A stretch of 64,000 nt of DNA from JANMEB01 sp041745295 (GTDB lineage Bacteria; Planctomycetota; Planctomycetia; Pirellulales; Pirellulaceae), in NCBI GenBank assembly GCA_041745295.1, contig JBGTJE010000097.1:62001-126000 (forward strand), given 5' to 3'. The translations under genes were made by a program, and so were the position numbers. The notes under the pieces were generated by a model. It searched no databases and was not told where the DNA came from. It was given only the letters and a program-made list of their open reading frames with translations. Positions 42,705 to 50,926 of this stretch are shown in pieces. How positions within the stretch are numbered: position 1 is the stretch's first letter; every line of letters begins with the position of its first letter.

Positions 42705-44687
42705 ATGGATCACTCAAGACATATTCGTGGTCAGCGAATTATGGGTGCGCTGTTGTTTGTGCTGATCATCGGTTGTCAAACGCCGAGCCGGACAGACTTT
42801 GCGGATTTACTTGCCGGCTCATCTCGCGCGATGAACTCGAAAGATGTCGTATCGTTGGTCCCGTCTGCGCTCGCTGAGCCGCGTGCCGCAAGCGGTGCCG
42901 ACGAGGCGCTCGCCCATGGGCCTCAACTGCCCGGCGATTTTGAAATGCGAAATCCCGAATTGAGTGGCGATATCCCCGACGTCGACGGGGCGCCGCCGCG
43001 CACATCGATCGACGCAATCCCGGAAGACTATTGGGATATGACCATCGAAGAAGCCCTGAAGATCGGCCTCACCCAGGCGACCGTTATGCGAACGCTCGGC
43101 GGCCGCATCCTGTCAAACCCGGACGGGGAGCCGACCGTTTTCGAGCCGGCTATCGCCGAGGCCGATCCAATCTTCGGTGAGCAAGCCGCGCTGTCGCAGT
43201 TCGACGCGACGCTCAACGCCGCGATGAACTTTGCCAAAAACGACAACGTGTTCAACAATTCGCTTGCCGGCGGCGGCGCGCGAGAAATCCTTCAAGACCT
43301 CTACTCGTGGAACTGGAGCGTCGACAAGATCGCCGCGACGGGGACGCGATTCACCCTCGCCAATTCGCTACAGCATGAATCCACCAGCGAGCCGAATTTC
43401 GCCGTTCAGTTCAATCATTTTTGGACCGTATTGTCTGAAGCCACCATCCGTCAGCCTTTAATGCAAGGTCGCGGAGTTGAGTTCAATCGGATTGCTGGAC
43501 CGAACGCCCAACCCGGTTTCCGAACGACTTCCGGCGTGCTGCTCAGTCGCATCAACGAAGACATCTCCATCACCCAGTTCGAAGCTGGAGTGCGCACGTA
43601 CGTGCAAGAGGTACTCGCCGCTTATTGGGATTTGAACTTCGCCTATCGCAATTACGACGCGGCCAAAACGGCTCGCCAAACCGCACTCGACACGTGGCAA
43701 ATGATCAAGGCACGATTCGACAATGACCTGCCGGGGGGCGAAGCCGATAAAGAAGCCCAGACGCGCGAGCTGTACTTTTTGTTCGACTTGCAAGTCGAAC
43801 AGGCGCTCAACGGCGATCCGCGACGCGGGATCACCGGGGTTTTGCAATCCGAAGCCAACTTGCGGCGGCTCCTCGGCTTACCACAAAGCGATCAGCGATT
43901 CATCCGCCCGATCGACGACCCGATCGACGCGAAACTGTTGTTCGATTGGAATCAACTCGTCGATTTCGCCCTTGAGCGCCGCGTCGAACTCCGTAGCCAG
44001 CGCTGGCGAATTAAGCGCCGCGAGTTGGAACTCATCGCGGCCAAAAACTTCCTCCTGCCGCGCTTGGACGGCGTACTTCGCTACCGCAATAACGGCTTTG
44101 GCGATGACCTGACCGGTGGTGGGAGCGAGCGATTCTCTAGCGCCGGCAAAGACTACCTCAAAGGGGACCACCAAGAATGGGAGGCCGGCTTCCAGCTCAA
44201 CGCGCCGCTCGGTTACCGCCAAGGCCACGCCGCCGTTCGGAATGCGGAGCTCACCTTGATGCGCGACCGAGCCGTGCTTGACGAGCAGCAGAAACAAATC
44301 ATTTTCGGACTGGGCAACGCGATTCGGCAATTGGAACAAGGCTATAGTTCGATGCAACTGGCCTACAATCGCTTGCTAGCCGCCCAGGAAACTGTCGCTG
44401 CCCGACTCGCCACGTTCGAGGCAGAGGCCAAAGCCGCCAATGAACTGCTCGATGCCCAGCAACGACTTGCCGATGCACAAACCGAATTTTACCGGGCTCA
44501 GTCGGATTACGCGTTGGCCCAAGTCGCCGTCCAGGATGAGTCGGGAATGTTGCTCAGCGAGTATGGTTTAGAGCTGAGCGAACAAGAAAGCGAGCTGTGC
44601 GGAACCTACGGCGTCCCCAGTCGCTGGAGAATCGCGCCCCTCGGCATCATCAACTATTGCCTCTCGCGACCCGTGAACTCCCGCTGA
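42705..44687 (+). CDS. TolC-family outer-membrane efflux lipoprotein
   Basis: The 660-residue protein starts MDHSRHIRGQRIMGALLFVL then IIGCQT, a lipoprotein signal with Cys about residue 24. Two long helical repeats typical of outer-membrane efflux proteins follow: YVQEVLAAYWDLNFAYRNYD with ARQTALDTWQMIKARFDNDL, and RQLEQGYSSMQLAYNRLLAA with DAQQRLADAQTEFYRAQSDY. A hydrophilic insert of about 100 residues precedes the first repeat. It should trimerise into a channel for an RND or type I exporter. No pump gene is adjacent; the RND pair at 2.9-7.9 kb lacks its own channel, but a link is speculation. Confidence 0.88.
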   Translation: MDHSRHIRGQRIMGALLFVLIIGCQTPSRTDFADLLAGSSRAMNSKDVVSLVPSALAEPRAASGADEALAHGPQLPGDFEMRNPELSGDIPDVDGAPPRTSIDAIPEDYWDMTIEEALKIGLTQATVMRTLGGRILSNPDGEPTVFEPAIAEADPIFGEQAALSQFDATLNAAMNFAKNDNVFNNSLAGGGAREILQDLYSWNWSVDKIAATGTRFTLANSLQHESTSEPNFAVQFNHFWTVLSEATIRQPLMQGRGVEFNRIAGPNAQPGFRTTSGVLLSRINEDISITQFEAGVRTYVQEVLAAYWDLNFAYRNYDAAKTARQTALDTWQMIKARFDNDLPGGEADKEAQTRELYFLFDLQVEQALNGDPRRGITGVLQSEANLRRLLGLPQSDQRFIRPIDDPIDAKLLFDWNQLVDFALERRVELRSQRWRIKRRELELIAAKNFLLPRLDGVLRYRNNGFGDDLTGGGSERFSSAGKDYLKGDHQEWEAGFQLNAPLGYRQGHAAVRNAELTLMRDRAVLDEQQKQIIFGLGNAIRQLEQGYSSMQLAYNRLLAAQETVAARLATFEAEAKAANELLDAQQRLADAQTEFYRAQSDYALAQVAVQDESGMLLSEYGLELSEQESELCGTYGVPSRWRIAPLGIINYCLSRPVNSR

Positions 44688-44792
44688 CGTGGGGAATAGT
44701 TGAGAGTTGAAAGTTGAAAGGGAAGAGTCCGAAAATCTGGCCTTCGGAGTCTTCCAATCAGAAATCAGCAATCATAAATCAGAAATCCGTTT

Positions 44793-45359
44793 TCAGGCGC
44801 GGGACAAGAACTCTCCGCTGCGCGTGTCAACCTTCACCCGTTCGCCCTGCTTGAGATACTCGGGCACTTGCACTACCAAGCCCGTTTCGAGGGTGGCCGG
44901 TTTGGTTCGACTGGTAGCCGAGTTGCCGCGAATCGCGGGATCACACTGAACAACTTCCAGTTCCACGGCCGTGGGAAGCTGTATTCCCACGCATTCATCG
45001 TTGTAGATCAGCGCCATGATCCCTTCGAGGCCCGCGGTCACAAAACTCAGTTCATGTGCGACGTCGGCCAAGGGAAGGGCATACTGATTGTAATCGACTT
45101 GATCGAGGAGGTGCACGTGCGTGGCATCTTTGAACATGAGGCTAACGCTGCGACGCTGAAAATTGGCCTCCGGAATCGTGTCGGATCCCTTCATGGTCAG
45201 GTCGAGCTTTTGTTTGCGAACCAGATTGCGCGCGCGAAATTTGTATAGCGTCGCCGCACCTCGCGCCGAAGGCGATTGCACCGAGACCGACTCGATCAGC
45301 ACCGGCTCATCTTCGTATTCCACGATCGCGCCAGGCTTGATTTCTTTGGCTAATAACAT
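44793..45359 (-). CDS. efpL: Elongation factor P-like protein (EfpL/YeiP type)
   Basis: The 188-residue three-domain protein acts at the ribosome to rescue stalling at difficult peptide bonds. Its domain I loop is SPSARGAATLYK, with Arg at position 33. That is the YeiP/EfpL signature rather than the PGKGGA loop with a modified Lys of canonical EF-P. GNSATSRTKPATLETGLVVQ followed by VPEYLKQGE is also EfpL-like, whereas the end RVKVDTRSGEFLSRA looks like canonical EF-P. GAGGATC precedes the ATG by 8 bases. No EF-P modification gene lies nearby. EF-P is the alternative name if subfamily boundaries differ in planctomycetes. Confidence 0.9.
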   Translation of the reverse strand: MLLAKEIKPGAIVEYEDEPVLIESVSVQSPSARGAATLYKFRARNLVRKQKLDLTMKGSDTIPEANFQRRSVSLMFKDATHVHLLDQVDYNQYALPLADVAHELSFVTAGLEGIMALIYNDECVGIQLPTAVELEVVQCDPAIRGNSATSRTKPATLETGLVVQVPEYLKQGERVKVDTRSGEFLSRA

Positions 45360-45423
45360 GAACGATCCTCGAAAATTTCAAGTCTTGCGGGATACGGTTT
45401 AAGAATGCCCAACAAACCTGAAT

Positions 45424-45446
45424 GTCATTCCGGGCTGAGTTCCGGA
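45424..45446. repeat. Short dispersed repeat related to 18192-18214
   Basis: The 23-base sequence beginning GTCATTCCGGGCTGAGTTCC is the reverse complement, with two mismatches, of the sequence at 18192. It lies in the 218-bp space upstream of efpL, which contains no other recognisable feature besides GGATTCCTGCCCCCGCCTTC. Confidence 0.6.
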
Positions 45447-45577
45447 ATCCAAATTCCACGGATGGAGAAATTGCCGTAAGACGTACCTCGGAAACCGGAT
45501 TCCTGCCCCCGCCTTCGCGAGGGGAGGCGCTGCGAAGGAGTGTCTATTCTGCCCTCAACACAGTGTTGCTTGGGATT

Positions 45578-46057
45578 CTAAATCAACGACTGGGATTGGG
45601 GATCGTAGCCCACGCCGTGGCAAAGCTGTACCAGCTTTTCCATGACTAAAAGCAGTCCGCCGGGGTCGATGTATTCCTCTTCGTCCCCGCCATTATCGAC
45701 GACTTGCTCAAAATGAAAAATGTCGAACCGCGCATCAAAATCCTTGAGTAGTTTCAATTTTTCGACATCGTCGCCTCGGACCGTGATCGCACGAAACTCC
45801 TCGCGGATTTCGCCAATTTGAGTGACGACATCGTCCCCCTCAACATAGGCAATGTCCATCGCCGAATAGTCTTGCGGGTCGATCAGAGTGATCGAATCGA
45901 CTTGGCCGTTGGTATGGCGAATTTCGGATGTCTCAAACTTCGTGCCCAGCTCCTTCAGCAGCGATTTAAGTTTGGCTTCGCCAGGGCGATGCTGTTTCTG
46001 GAAAAGGACGAAATAGGTATCTCGATATTGATAATTTCGATCGCCGAACAATGACAC
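45578..46057 (-). CDS. Uncharacterised soluble protein
   Basis: A 159-residue protein with a GTG start preceded by AAGGGAG 8 bases upstream. No signal peptide, membrane segment or known motif is visible. It is rich in acidic residues and ends with a helical stretch (LLLVMEKLVQLCHGVGYDPQ). Segments such as SITLIDPQDYSAMDIAYVEG and FDARFDIFHFEQVVDNGGDE look like a compact alpha/beta fold. Reading-frame quality and a good ribosome site support a real gene. It follows another small uncharacterised gene on the same strand. Confidence 0.75.
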   Translation of the reverse strand: MSLFGDRNYQYRDTYFVLFQKQHRPGEAKLKSLLKELGTKFETSEIRHTNGQVDSITLIDPQDYSAMDIAYVEGDDVVTQIGEIREEFRAITVRGDDVEKLKLLKDFDARFDIFHFEQVVDNGGDEEEYIDPGGLLLVMEKLVQLCHGVGYDPQSQSLI

Positions 46058-46196
46058 CGCGCAAACTCCCTTGTTGGGCGGACGGCATTGGATTCAACCG
46101 TCCGTTCGTCGTGAAGGGACAGCTCCGTCGCACGGTCAGTTTATCGCCGCCAAAGTCGGTTGGATACGGGAGCAGGCGGACAGTCGGGAACCGCGA

Positions 46197-46466
46197 CTAC
46201 GAGGGTTCGCTTTCTTCCCCCGGTTCCTCTTCAAAGGGGCCATCGTCGAGTCCCCCGTTCCATTGGTTGAGGACTTTGAGGAGCGTGTCCCGTTCTTGCA
46301 AATTCGCGAACAGCGATTCGCTTTGCTCCAAGCGAACTTCGTAGCGACCCTCGGCTTCGCAATCTTCTTCGCCGCAATAATGCGGTAGATTGGAAACCCA
46401 CATGACGCGATACAACGGGACGTGCTTATCATCAATTTGGCAAATGTTGGCCAGGGGACGATTCAT
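46197..46466 (-). CDS. Uncharacterised small acidic protein
   Basis: An 89-residue protein, MNRPLANICQIDDKHVPLYR and onward, with CGEEDCEAEGRYEVRLEQSE in the middle (two Cys four residues apart plus an upstream HYC) and a very acidic tail ending EEEPGEESEPS. No recognised family. It lies 139 bases upstream of the 159-residue gene in the same orientation and may share its transcript. Confidence 0.65.
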   Translation of the reverse strand: MNRPLANICQIDDKHVPLYRVMWVSNLPHYCGEEDCEAEGRYEVRLEQSESLFANLQERDTLLKVLNQWNGGLDDGPFEEEPGEESEPS

Positions 46467-46596
46467 GTTTCTTATCGCAAAACCTCTCCATTAGATCGCT
46501 GCGGTCGCCAAACAATAGGCAAACCTCCACCCAAGTCTAACCTGTGGGGCCTCGCTGGCAAACGACCGGATAACCAGGTCGAGTGATCTAGTCTCC

Positions 46597-46690
46597 CGCC
46601 CTTCGATACCACCGCGGCTGACAGGGACGTGCCACCCTTGAAAGCGTCGCGGGTTCCGGGTGGCACGTCCCTGAGGCGCAGCGAAGGGCG
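46597..46690. repeat. Nested palindrome in the 463-bp gap upstream of the aquaporin gene
   Basis: A perfect 16-bp inverted repeat (CAGGGACGTGCCACCC at 46622-46637 with its complement at 46658-46673) is enclosed by an outer 9-bp pair CGCCCTTCG / CGAAGGGCG (46597-46605, 46682-46690). The gap 46467-46929 separates divergent genes and otherwise shows no gene. Confidence 0.8.
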
Positions 46691-46929
46691 TGGTCGAATT
46701 TCCGCAATCTTTGCGCTGCGACACGGCAAGCGCATCCTATGGTTGCGCCAGCGGCTACGCCGGTTAAACAATGTTCGACAGCGTCGGTGGAAAGATTACA
46801 CAACAGCTACGTGGTAAGTCATCAAACTGTTTACGTCACCGGTTGAGACACCCACGTTGCCAAGAATTCGGTGCTTTGCGATATTATCGTGCGCCATTTG
46901 CGATCGACTTTTTAAACAGCGGGCCACGC

Positions 46930-47589
46930 ATGAACAGATACCTCACGGAACTTATCGGGACCTTTTTCCTTATGCTCACCATCGGCCTGAGTGTATTGAC
47001 CGAGTCCCCGATCGCACCGCTTGGTATCGGCTGCGCCCTTATGGTCATGGTCTATATGGGTGGTCACATCTCCGGCGCACACTATAACCCGGCGGTGACT
47101 CTCGGCGTGGCACTGCGCGGCAAATGCAATTGGGTTGACGTCATTCCCTATTGGGTCGCCCAGCTCTTAGGCTCGGCCGGAGCCGCGTTCGTGGTGTTTA
47201 CGGTGCTGAATAAAACTTTCGTGGTCAAGCCAGGTGCCGATTATTTGGCGGGCAACGGTCTGTGGATCGCGATGTTAATCGAAGTCTTATTTACCTTTGC
47301 GCTGACGCTCGTCGTCCTCAATGTGGCTACCTCCAAAAAGACGGCCGGCAATTCCTACTATGGAATGGCGATCGGTTTTACGGTCTTAGCGGGCGCGGTT
47401 GCCGGAGGTTCGATTTCCGGCGGCGCTTTTAATCCAGCCGTCGGCCTGGGACCTTGGGCGATCGACGCAGTCGTTAACCAAGCGTTCGACTATTCGTACG
47501 CTTGGATTTATTTGGCGGGCCCGTTTGCAGGTGCTACACTCGCCGCATTCGCCTTTCGCGTCCAAAGCCCCGAAGACTTCGCCGTTTGA
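46930..47589 (+). CDS. Aquaporin / MIP-family channel with an atypical second NPA motif
   Basis: The 219-residue channel begins MNRYLTELIGTFFLMLTIGL. An upstream in-frame reading is rejected because it adds soluble residues before helix 1. The first NPA loop is GGHISGAHYNPAVTLGVALR and the second is GGSISGGAFNPAVGLGPWAI. In water and glycerol channels the second motif is normally NPAR, whose Arg forms the selectivity filter; here it is NPAV. Substrate is therefore uncertain. Six membrane helices are visible. The last 82 bases overlap the convergent GT87-like gene. Confidence 0.92.
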   Translation: MNRYLTELIGTFFLMLTIGLSVLTESPIAPLGIGCALMVMVYMGGHISGAHYNPAVTLGVALRGKCNWVDVIPYWVAQLLGSAGAAFVVFTVLNKTFVVKPGADYLAGNGLWIAMLIEVLFTFALTLVVLNVATSKKTAGNSYYGMAIGFTVLAGAVAGGSISGGAFNPAVGLGPWAIDAVVNQAFDYSYAWIYLAGPFAGATLAAFAFRVQSPEDFAV

Positions 47590-48869
47590 TTCGGCTTTGT
47601 CACCGGCAATACCACGATTGTTTCGCGGGCAAGCAGCGCCAGCCACCCACCGAGCATCGCCACGGAGATCGGAACGCCCGTTGCTTCCGCCAGCGGACGG
47701 CAAATGCCGATCGCACAAAAGAAAATGCCGATCAACCCCCACTGCCACGGTGCTCGGGCAAGGCTAGGTTGTGAATCAACAGACTCGGTACTCTCGGCAT
47801 CCGACATGAGACTCGCGGCGACCAGCAGCATTGGAATCAGCAGAATGCTTAGGTCGTACGTAAGAAAATGTGGGCTCAGCAGAATCGTTCCGACGATCAA
47901 TGCCGAGAATTGCAGGCCGAAATGCTTGCTCCGAACGTCCATTCCGCGACGTATAACCAACCACAAAAGTCCGATCGCAGCGGCGGCTGCGGCGACTGCC
48001 AACCCTCGGCTCAACGCGAGTGACCAATCGCCCAGTGCGAATTGCGACGCCCCCAAAATATTTTGAGCATCGACCAGCGAATAACCGGGCTGAGTCGAAT
48101 AGTGGCCGGCCCCGCGACAAACCTCCAGAAAATCGCCGCAAACATCGACTCCCATCAGCAACGAACTCGCCGCAGCCATCCCTAGCGGGATCATCGCCCC
48201 GAGGACAAACGACACTTGGCGATTGAAAAGCATGGCCGGGCCGATCACTACCGCCAAATGCGGCTTGAAAACGATGCAGCCAAAAGCCACCCCACCCCAA
48301 AAGCTCCTTCCTTGCCGCGCCAAATCGTACGTCGCAACGAGAAGTAAGAGCAAGAAGCCGGACTTTTGTCCCATGTTGAGCGACAACAGGAGCGGGTGAA
48401 ACAGCCCGCTCGCGGCGATCAACCAAACTCCACCGCGCAGCGAATCGCGCAATCGACACGCCAACCAGGTCAATCCAACGGAAAACGACAATGCATTGAG
48501 AAGGCACCAAATCCTGGCGGCGCTTGAAAGACTTAAATGGGACAGCGGACTGACCAGCCGATAGTAAAACGGCGGATAGACCATGGGATAATACTCGCGT
48601 TCGGTCCACCGAAAGCCGAGCAATACTGGATCGTGCTGTAGAGCTTGCGTGAATTGGGGGTCGTAGAGCCGCGCGGTTTGTCCTTGGACGACGATCTGTC
48701 CGCCAATCCATTCTTGCAAGAAGTCACCGCCGATCGGACTCTGGCGAACGACACTCGCCGGCCGTTGGGCATAGTTGGGGCTGAACGTTATCACGGCAAC
48801 AGCCGCGACGAGCGGGGCGGAAAAAATTGCGGCGAAGGCCCAGCCCGAAGTTGTATTTGTCTTTTTCAT
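47508..48869 (-). CDS. GT87-like (DUF2029) polytopic glycosyltransferase-family membrane protein
   Basis: A 453-residue membrane protein with about 9-10 hydrophobic helices. A periplasmic-type loop after the first helix carries GGDFLQEWIGGQIVVQGQTA and ARLYDPQFTQALQHDPVLLG, and later FKPHLAVVIGPAMLFNRQ. The GDF...LYD and KPH elements are typical of GT87 mannosyltransferase-like proteins that use polyprenyl-phosphate sugars; the acceptor is unknown. The C-terminal 27 codons run antisense into the aquaporin gene. Confidence 0.8.
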   Translation of the reverse strand: MKKTNTTSGWAFAAIFSAPLVAAVAVITFSPNYAQRPASVVRQSPIGGDFLQEWIGGQIVVQGQTARLYDPQFTQALQHDPVLLGFRWTEREYYPMVYPPFYYRLVSPLSHLSLSSAARIWCLLNALSFSVGLTWLACRLRDSLRGGVWLIAASGLFHPLLLSLNMGQKSGFLLLLLVATYDLARQGRSFWGGVAFGCIVFKPHLAVVIGPAMLFNRQVSFVLGAMIPLGMAAASSLLMGVDVCGDFLEVCRGAGHYSTQPGYSLVDAQNILGASQFALGDWSLALSRGLAVAAAAAAIGLLWLVIRRGMDVRSKHFGLQFSALIVGTILLSPHFLTYDLSILLIPMLLVAASLMSDAESTESVDSQPSLARAPWQWGLIGIFFCAIGICRPLAEATGVPISVAMLGGWLALLARETIVVLPVTKPNQTAKSSGLWTRKANAASVAPANGPAK

Positions 48870-49088
48870 TGGCTACGAATGCGCGCATTGATCCTTCGAT
48901 CCGGTCAAAAATAGCTCGCATGCGTTGCGTCCAACGGTTGCGCTCGACAATCGGCAAGCGTTTGCCTGATGTTTGGTCCGGTTGAACGGGATGTAGCGCC
49001 GAACCACTTCCATAAAAGCCGCAGCGATTGCGCGCGGTAAACGAACAACGATTTGTACCGCAGCTCTGCGGCACCCATCGTCGTTCGT

Positions 49089-49313
49089 CTAGTTCTCACC
49101 ATTCCAAGGCGTTTGAGGAACAAACGGGGGTGGATTCGGACCATGAACTTTGGGCGCCGGCAGGTGATTTGGTCGATGCAACGCTACCAATGCTTCAAGT
49201 TGCTCGGCCATCCAAAAGCTAAAGTCGAAGAATGATTCTAAATCGACTTGCAAGCGACCGTTCGTATAGCCATCGATCAGAGTTAGTTTTTCAAGAGCGT
49301 CGGTTCGAGGCAT
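49089..49313 (-). CDS. Possible small uncharacterised protein
   Basis: A 74-residue frame, with TNGRLQVDLESFFDFSFWMA followed by EQLEALVALHRP in the middle and a Pro/Asn-rich tail. GGAAC lies 5 bases before the ATG. Composition is protein-like and the frame is isolated from other genes, but no family is recognised. Moderate to low confidence. Confidence 0.45.
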   Translation of the reverse strand: MPRTDALEKLTLIDGYTNGRLQVDLESFFDFSFWMAEQLEALVALHRPNHLPAPKVHGPNPPPFVPQTPWNGEN

Positions 49314-49721
49314 GATGTTCCACGGGGGGTTAACTCTGGCATCCTGCCCAGTATCGCCATCTACGCTCCAGGGTCTGAAGCGTGCAGCGCGACAAATGCA
49401 CTACGCACTTTAAACGCAATCCAACGCCTCAAGGTTCATTTTGATTGGCGAAATTGCGCGGACATTGCGGATTATCTGGCAGCCGCTAGCGATTCAAGCT
49501 GACATTGTGAGCCAGTCAAAGTTTGCCTATACTCCCGCGTCCCATGGATCATGGATCGCCAACGGTCAATTTACAAAAAGACCGCGCCCGTTGGCGAACC
49601 ATGGCGCACAATGGTGCGTATCAAGCGATGGAGTAGGGGTCGTCGCTGACATCGTCGGCTCCCGGTCCACTCGCCGGTTACATCACCCAGCCATTGACAT
49701 CGTTCACGAGGGAACGCGACC
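49314..49721. other. 408-bp intergenic region, nothing recognised
   Basis: Lies between the small minus-strand frame and the FlgM-like gene. Presumably it contains the flgM promoter. I see no strong inverted repeat, RNA gene or convincing reading frame. Confidence 0.4.
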
Positions 49722-50000
49722 ATGCAAATTTTTGGCCCATCCAGCGTACAAAACACCCGCGCGATTGCCGAAAGCATCAAAACCAACGCGGCACAGCCAA
49801 CCACCAACCCAATTTCGATTGACACCGTCGATCAACTGGACATCTCACGCGACGCACAGTATTTGATGCAAATCCACGGCGCACCGGATATTCGCGCCGA
49901 ACGCGTCGCCGACATCCGGTCACAACTGGAAACCGGTCGTTACGAGTCGGGCGATAAGCTCAACGTCGCCGTCGATCGCTTGCTCGATGAATTAGCGTAA
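49722..50000 (+). CDS. FlgM-like anti-sigma factor (orphan)
   Basis: A 92-residue protein with GAGGGA 8 bases upstream of the ATG. The C-terminal half, PDIRAERVADIRSQLETGRY followed by DKLNVAVDRLLDELA, has the FlgM pattern (RxxKVxxIKxxIxxGxYxVDxxxIAxxLL). The N-terminal half is polar and probably disordered, as in FlgM. FlgM binds and inhibits sigma-28 until the flagellar hook is complete. No flagellar or sigma factor genes are in the window, so the partner is unknown. Confidence 0.75.
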   Translation: MQIFGPSSVQNTRAIAESIKTNAAQPTTNPISIDTVDQLDISRDAQYLMQIHGAPDIRAERVADIRSQLETGRYESGDKLNVAVDRLLDELA

Positions 50001-50030
50001 GGAAAATTTTTCAGTGATCCGTGTTCAGTT

Positions 50031-50058
50031 TGAAATCTGAAATCTGAAATCTGAAATC
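50031..50058. repeat. Heptanucleotide tandem repeat, 4 copies of TGAAATC
   Basis: Four exact copies of TGAAATC lie 30 bases after the FlgM-like gene stop. Short runs like this vary in copy number by slippage. A similar degenerate stretch (CAGAAATCAGCAATCATAAA) is at about 44759. Confidence 0.85.
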
Positions 50059-50168
50059 TCAAGTCTGACAAATCGTCGCCTCCAATTGCGCCACCAAATG
50101 CGCGACGAGGTAAACCGCCAACTATGCGGCGCAGACGTTTCTTATTCCCTCCCCCTTCGTGGGGAGGG

Positions 50169-50274
50169 CTAGAGCGCGTTCGACGAAAGTGTAGCGTCTG
50201 AGGTAGCCGAATTCGCCAGAATTTGGGCCGAAACTATGGCGAGTTCCGCTACACCTACTCCGTACGCGATCTAG
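50169..50274. repeat. Long nested hairpin in the 445-bp gap before the small membrane protein gene
   Basis: Successive complementary blocks pair inward: CTAGAGCGCG (50169) with CGCGATCTAG (50265), one mismatch; GTGTAGCG (50189) with CGCTACAC (50247), exact; and AATTCGCCA (50210) with TGGCGAGTT (50237), one mismatch. A CCCTCCCC / GGGGAGGG hairpin lies just to the left (50148-50168). No gene is supported in 50001-50445. Confidence 0.7.
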
Positions 50275-50445
50275 GGAGGGGGCGGCTATCCCTAACTCTG
50301 CCAAGGAACGCAATTGATACTTCCGCGCTGTGCGCAGGTTTCACGACCGCGCACCATCCCCGACCGAAGGTCTCCACGAATCGGCGTTGCGTGCCGACTC
50401 GAGAATTAGGGGCTCACGCCCGCTGCTCGTCGAAGAAATGCGGAT

Positions 50446-50898
50446 TCAAGTGGTTTTCGCCGTGCGCGATCGTCGCGCGGCGATAAACGATTGCACGCTC
50501 AGCACGACGTAGACTAAACAGATCAGCCCCAACACGCCCGTGAAAATGACCGCGCGCTGGTTAATAGCCGGATCACCACTGAGCAGTGGCCCGACTTTGG
50601 ACAAGAATCGGCCGCCTCCTAAAATCACTCCCAAGACGGCAATGCCTGCCGCCGCATGCAATGCGTTTTTTCGTGACTTTGGATTGAGTCCAATCAAACC
50701 GCAGATCAGCAACAAGACGCCAAAGGCCGCTGGAATCAGCGCCGTCGGACTGGCCTTAGCCGTCGACGTCTCCCTCAACGCTGCGCCGCCATCCGCCGCG
50801 GCAACCGGAACCGGTTTCGTACTGGATGCCTGGCCCAGGTACCCGTACAAACCCAAGGCAACCAAAAGCAGTCCAAATAAAATGGCGATTTTATTCAT
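50446..50898 (-). CDS. Uncharacterised small membrane protein
   Basis: A 150-residue protein with four hydrophobic helices: MNKIAILFGLLLVALGLYGY, ALIPAAFGVLLLICGLIGLN, NALHAAAGIAVLGVILGGGR and IFTGVLGLICLVYVVLSVQS. An Ala/Thr-rich loop follows the first helix, and a basic tail (ARRSRTAKTT) ends it. No function is recognised. It lies 28 bases downstream of the first ELWxxDGT gene on the same strand and may be cotranscribed with it. Confidence 0.75.
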   Translation of the reverse strand: MNKIAILFGLLLVALGLYGYLGQASSTKPVPVAAADGGAALRETSTAKASPTALIPAAFGVLLLICGLIGLNPKSRKNALHAAAGIAVLGVILGGGRFLSKVGPLLSGDPAINQRAVIFTGVLGLICLVYVVLSVQSFIAARRSRTAKTT

Positions 50899-50926
50899 TG
50901 AGCGATCCCCGATGTCCTAGTTACCT

